A stretch of DNA of 7,027 nt from Prolixibacteraceae bacterium UBA5740 (lineage in GTDB: Bacteria; Bacteroidota; Bacteroidia; Bacteroidales; Prolixibacteraceae). Where the stretch lies: positions 1-7,027 of the forward strand of contig DIFU01000152.1 of NCBI GenBank assembly GCA_002419285.1, read 5' to 3'. A program made the translations under genes and the position numbers. Shown one piece after another: positions 5,445 through 7,027 of the stretch (positions are counted from its first letter, which is position 1; every line of letters starts with the position of its first letter). Under the pieces are notes generated by a model. That model was not told where the DNA came from. It ran no database searches and worked only from the letters and a program-made list of their open reading frames with translations.

Positions 5445-6764
5445 TCAGCAACCTTCGGTGTTGCCTTCGGCCTTGAATTTATAATAGGAAAGCGGATGGG
5501 AGCTTGGCCGTTCGATAGGCATTCCATAAAGCCTGTCAAGTACCAGCTGGGCCAAAACACCCAATGAACGGGATACTCCAAAGAGTACGGTATAGAAATT
5601 ATATTCCTTAATGCCGTAATGGTGCAGCAAGGCTCCACTGTATGCATCCACATTGGGCCATGGGTTTTTGATCTTGCCGGTAGCTTCAAGAATGGGCGGA
5701 GCTACCCGATACATGGCGTTAGCCAGATTGATCAATTTGTCGCTCTTGACATATTTGTCTGCAAACTCCTGCTGTACGGTAAATCTGGGGTCAGTTATCC
5801 TCAGTACTGCATGTCCGTAACCTGGAACAACGCGACCTTCCCGGAGGGTTTTATCAATATACCCTGCAATCTGTTCGTCGGTTGGTTCTTCGGTTCCCAG
5901 ATTCTCGATCATTTCAAACATCCAGTGAATCACTTCCTGGTTGGCAAAACCGTGAAGTGGGCCAGCAAGGCCGTTCATTCCGGCGGAGAATGCGTAATAT
6001 GCGTTGCTCAGTGCCGAACCTACCAGATGGACGGTGTGGGCTGATACGTTGCCCCCTTCATGATCGGCATGGATAACCATATAAAGTCGCAGCAATCTTT
6101 TTACCTCCAGAGAATCAAATCCCATCATGTAGGCCAGGTTGCCTGCCCAGTCGAGATTTGGGTTGGGCTCGATATGATGGCCATTGTGATATAATCTTCT
6201 GTAAATATAGGCAGCTACTCGCGGAAGTTTTGCGATCAGGTTCATGACATCCTCGTACATGAAATCCCAGTAGAATTTTTTATGCACACCAGCCCTGTAA
6301 GCTTTCTGGAATACCGATTCGGTAGCCATTGAAAGAATGGCTGAACTGAACATGGTCATTGGCCGGGCCGTTTTCGGGATGGCATCAATCACGTCGAAAA
6401 CATGTTGGGGTACATGTGCGCGGGTAGCCCAGTCACGAGAGATGTTCATCACGTCATCCTTTTCGGGTATTTCACCGAGGAGCATCAGCAAGAATAAACC
6501 TTCAGGAAGTGGTTCTCCCTCAGGGGTAAGTTTCGGCAGCTTCTGCCGAAGTTCCGGCAGGGAGTAACCCCTGAAACGGATACCTTCATTGGCATCAAGG
6601 TTAGAGGTATCGCAGACAAGTGCCGGTATGCCTTTCTGACCGGAAAGTACCTGGTCGATGGTTACCTGGGCTATCACCTTGTCGCCATGCTCTTTCCTGA
6701 TTCTTTGATATTCGCTGACACAATTGCTTGCTTTTTGAAAAAATCGGTTTTTAATGTATTCCAT
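5445..6764 (-). CDS. gltA: Citrate synthase, mitochondrial (eukaryotic-like) type
   Basis: This enzyme condenses acetyl-CoA with oxaloacetate to citrate, the entry step of the TCA cycle, in the cytosol. The 439 residues resemble animal mitochondrial citrate synthase far more than the hexameric, NADH-sensitive E. coli GltA. The block HADHEGGNVSAHTVHLVGSA (232-251) is followed by NGLAGPLHGFANQEV with catalytic His271, VVPGYGHAVLR with His318, and KNPWPNVDAYSG with Asp373; these match pig/human His274, His320 and Asp375 almost without offset. Substrate-binding arginines appear at Arg327 (DPRFT), Arg399 (GVSRS) and Arg419 (ERP). No mitochondrial targeting peptide is expected or seen. It lies 32 bp downstream of icd on the same strand with no promoter consensus between them, so an icd-gltA operon is likely, ending in two tandem hairpin terminators. 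There is no clear Shine-Dalgarno sequence. Confidence 0.97.
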   Translation of the reverse strand: MEYIKNRFFQKASNCVSEYQRIRKEHGDKVIAQVTIDQVLSGQKGIPALVCDTSNLDANEGIRFRGYSLPELRQKLPKLTPEGEPLPEGLFLLMLLGEIPEKDDVMNISRDWATRAHVPQHVFDVIDAIPKTARPMTMFSSAILSMATESVFQKAYRAGVHKKFYWDFMYEDVMNLIAKLPRVAAYIYRRLYHNGHHIEPNPNLDWAGNLAYMMGFDSLEVKRLLRLYMVIHADHEGGNVSAHTVHLVGSALSNAYYAFSAGMNGLAGPLHGFANQEVIHWMFEMIENLGTEEPTDEQIAGYIDKTLREGRVVPGYGHAVLRITDPRFTVQQEFADKYVKSDKLINLANAMYRVAPPILEATGKIKNPWPNVDAYSGALLHHYGIKEYNFYTVLFGVSRSLGVLAQLVLDRLYGMPIERPSSHPLSYYKFKAEGNTEGC

Positions 6765-6767
6765 ATT

Positions 6768-6788
6768 GATTTATGATTTATGATTCAT
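6768..6788. repeat. Three tandem heptamers in the icd-gltA gap
   Basis: GATTTAT, GATTTAT, GATTCAT occur head to tail (6768-6774, 6775-6781, 6782-6788), the third with one mismatch. They end 3 bp from the gltA start codon on its mRNA leader side and fill most of the 32-bp gap after icd. The heptamer unit is not a multiple of three but lies outside coding sequence, so copy-number change would alter leader length, not frame. Confidence 0.7.
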
Positions 6789-6796
6789 TTTCTTTT

Positions 6797-7027
6797 TTAG
6801 TGCATGTTTCGGATTATCTCATCTGCAAATTCGGAAGTCGATAACAAGGTTGCACCTTCCATCTGAGCATGAAGGTCGGAAGTGACCCTGCGTTTGGCAA
6901 AGGTGTGGTCCATTGCATCGTACACATGCTCGGCTGCTTTGTTCCATCCCATATATTCAAGCATCATGACCCCTGAAAGGATCAGTGAGCCGGGATTGGC
7001 TTTTCCTGTTCCTGCAATGGCGGGTGC
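6797..7027 (-). CDS. icd: Isocitrate dehydrogenase, C-terminal end (5' part outside window)
   Basis: This enzyme oxidatively decarboxylates isocitrate to 2-oxoglutarate, with NADP+ in most bacterial homologs. Reading the minus strand from the right edge gives 76 residues in frame, APAIAGTGKANPGSLILSGVM onward, to a TAA at 6797-6799. The segments GTGKANPGSLILS, MMLEYMGWNKAAEHV and KRRVTSDLHAQMEGATLLSTSEFADEIIRNM align by eye with the C-terminus of E. coli Icd (NPGSIILSAEMML-HMGW-EAA, VTYDFERLM-GA-LL-CSEFGDAII). The NP motif and downstream residues are those of the isocitrate/isopropylmalate dehydrogenase family; the LLSTSEF ending favours isocitrate dehydrogenase over isopropylmalate dehydrogenase. 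The neighbouring citrate synthase supports this. The active-site half and the cofactor-deciding residues further upstream are not visible, so NADP versus NAD use is not established here. Confidence 0.87.
   Translation of the reverse strand, partial: APAIAGTGKANPGSLILSGVMMLEYMGWNKAAEHVYDAMDHTFAKRRVTSDLHAQMEGATLLSTSEFADEIIRNMH

Noticed and set aside
5619..6044. 141-codon open frame antisense to gltA
   Set aside because: It lies wholly within citrate synthase coding sequence, and its translation shows no family features.

Overview
The window looks like an ordinary chromosomal stretch from a member of the Bacteroidota, probably Bacteroidales or a related environmental order. Four things point there. 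Gene starts lack clear Shine-Dalgarno sequences. One promoter fits the Bacteroidota pattern (TTG, 19 bp, TAnnTTTG). A mitochondrial-type citrate synthase sits directly downstream of isocitrate dehydrogenase. The PrmA, short-form CydA and thioredoxin sequences also resemble that phylum. The assignment rests on reading the sequence and on remembered family features, not on a database search.

Layout, left to right: the 3' end of prmA (+) converges on a YfcE-like metallophosphoesterase gene (-). That gene is divergent from sixA (+), which encodes a phosphohistidine phosphatase. sixA converges on an apparent three-gene unit on the minus strand, read in the order cydA, cydB, short-chain dehydrogenase. 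This unit starts from a recognisable promoter at 4824-4853. A 280-bp divergent intergenic region then separates cydA from a small thioredoxin gene (+). The thioredoxin gene converges on citrate synthase gltA (-), and its stop codon lies in the loop of a hairpin that belongs to a pair of terminators for gltA. Upstream of gltA on the same strand is the 3' end of icd, cut by the window edge.

Functionally, icd and gltA are the oxidative branch of the TCA cycle, from oxaloacetate and acetyl-CoA to 2-oxoglutarate. cydAB encodes the high-affinity quinol oxidase cytochrome bd, and the thioredoxin adds thiol-redox capacity. Together they suggest a microaerobic or oxygen-tolerant metabolism. The left part (PrmA, metallophosphoesterase, SixA) is a set of housekeeping or signalling genes with no obvious pathway link.

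I found no mobile element, CRISPR array, tRNA or rRNA, toxin-antitoxin pair or defence gene, and no convincing new system. The items most worth a second look are small: the overlapping, mutually exclusive hairpins at the trx/gltA junction, the WCQPC thioredoxin active site, an Arg-to-His change next to the heme b558 ligand in CydA, a heptamer tandem repeat just upstream of gltA, and inverted repeats in the cydA/trx intergenic region.
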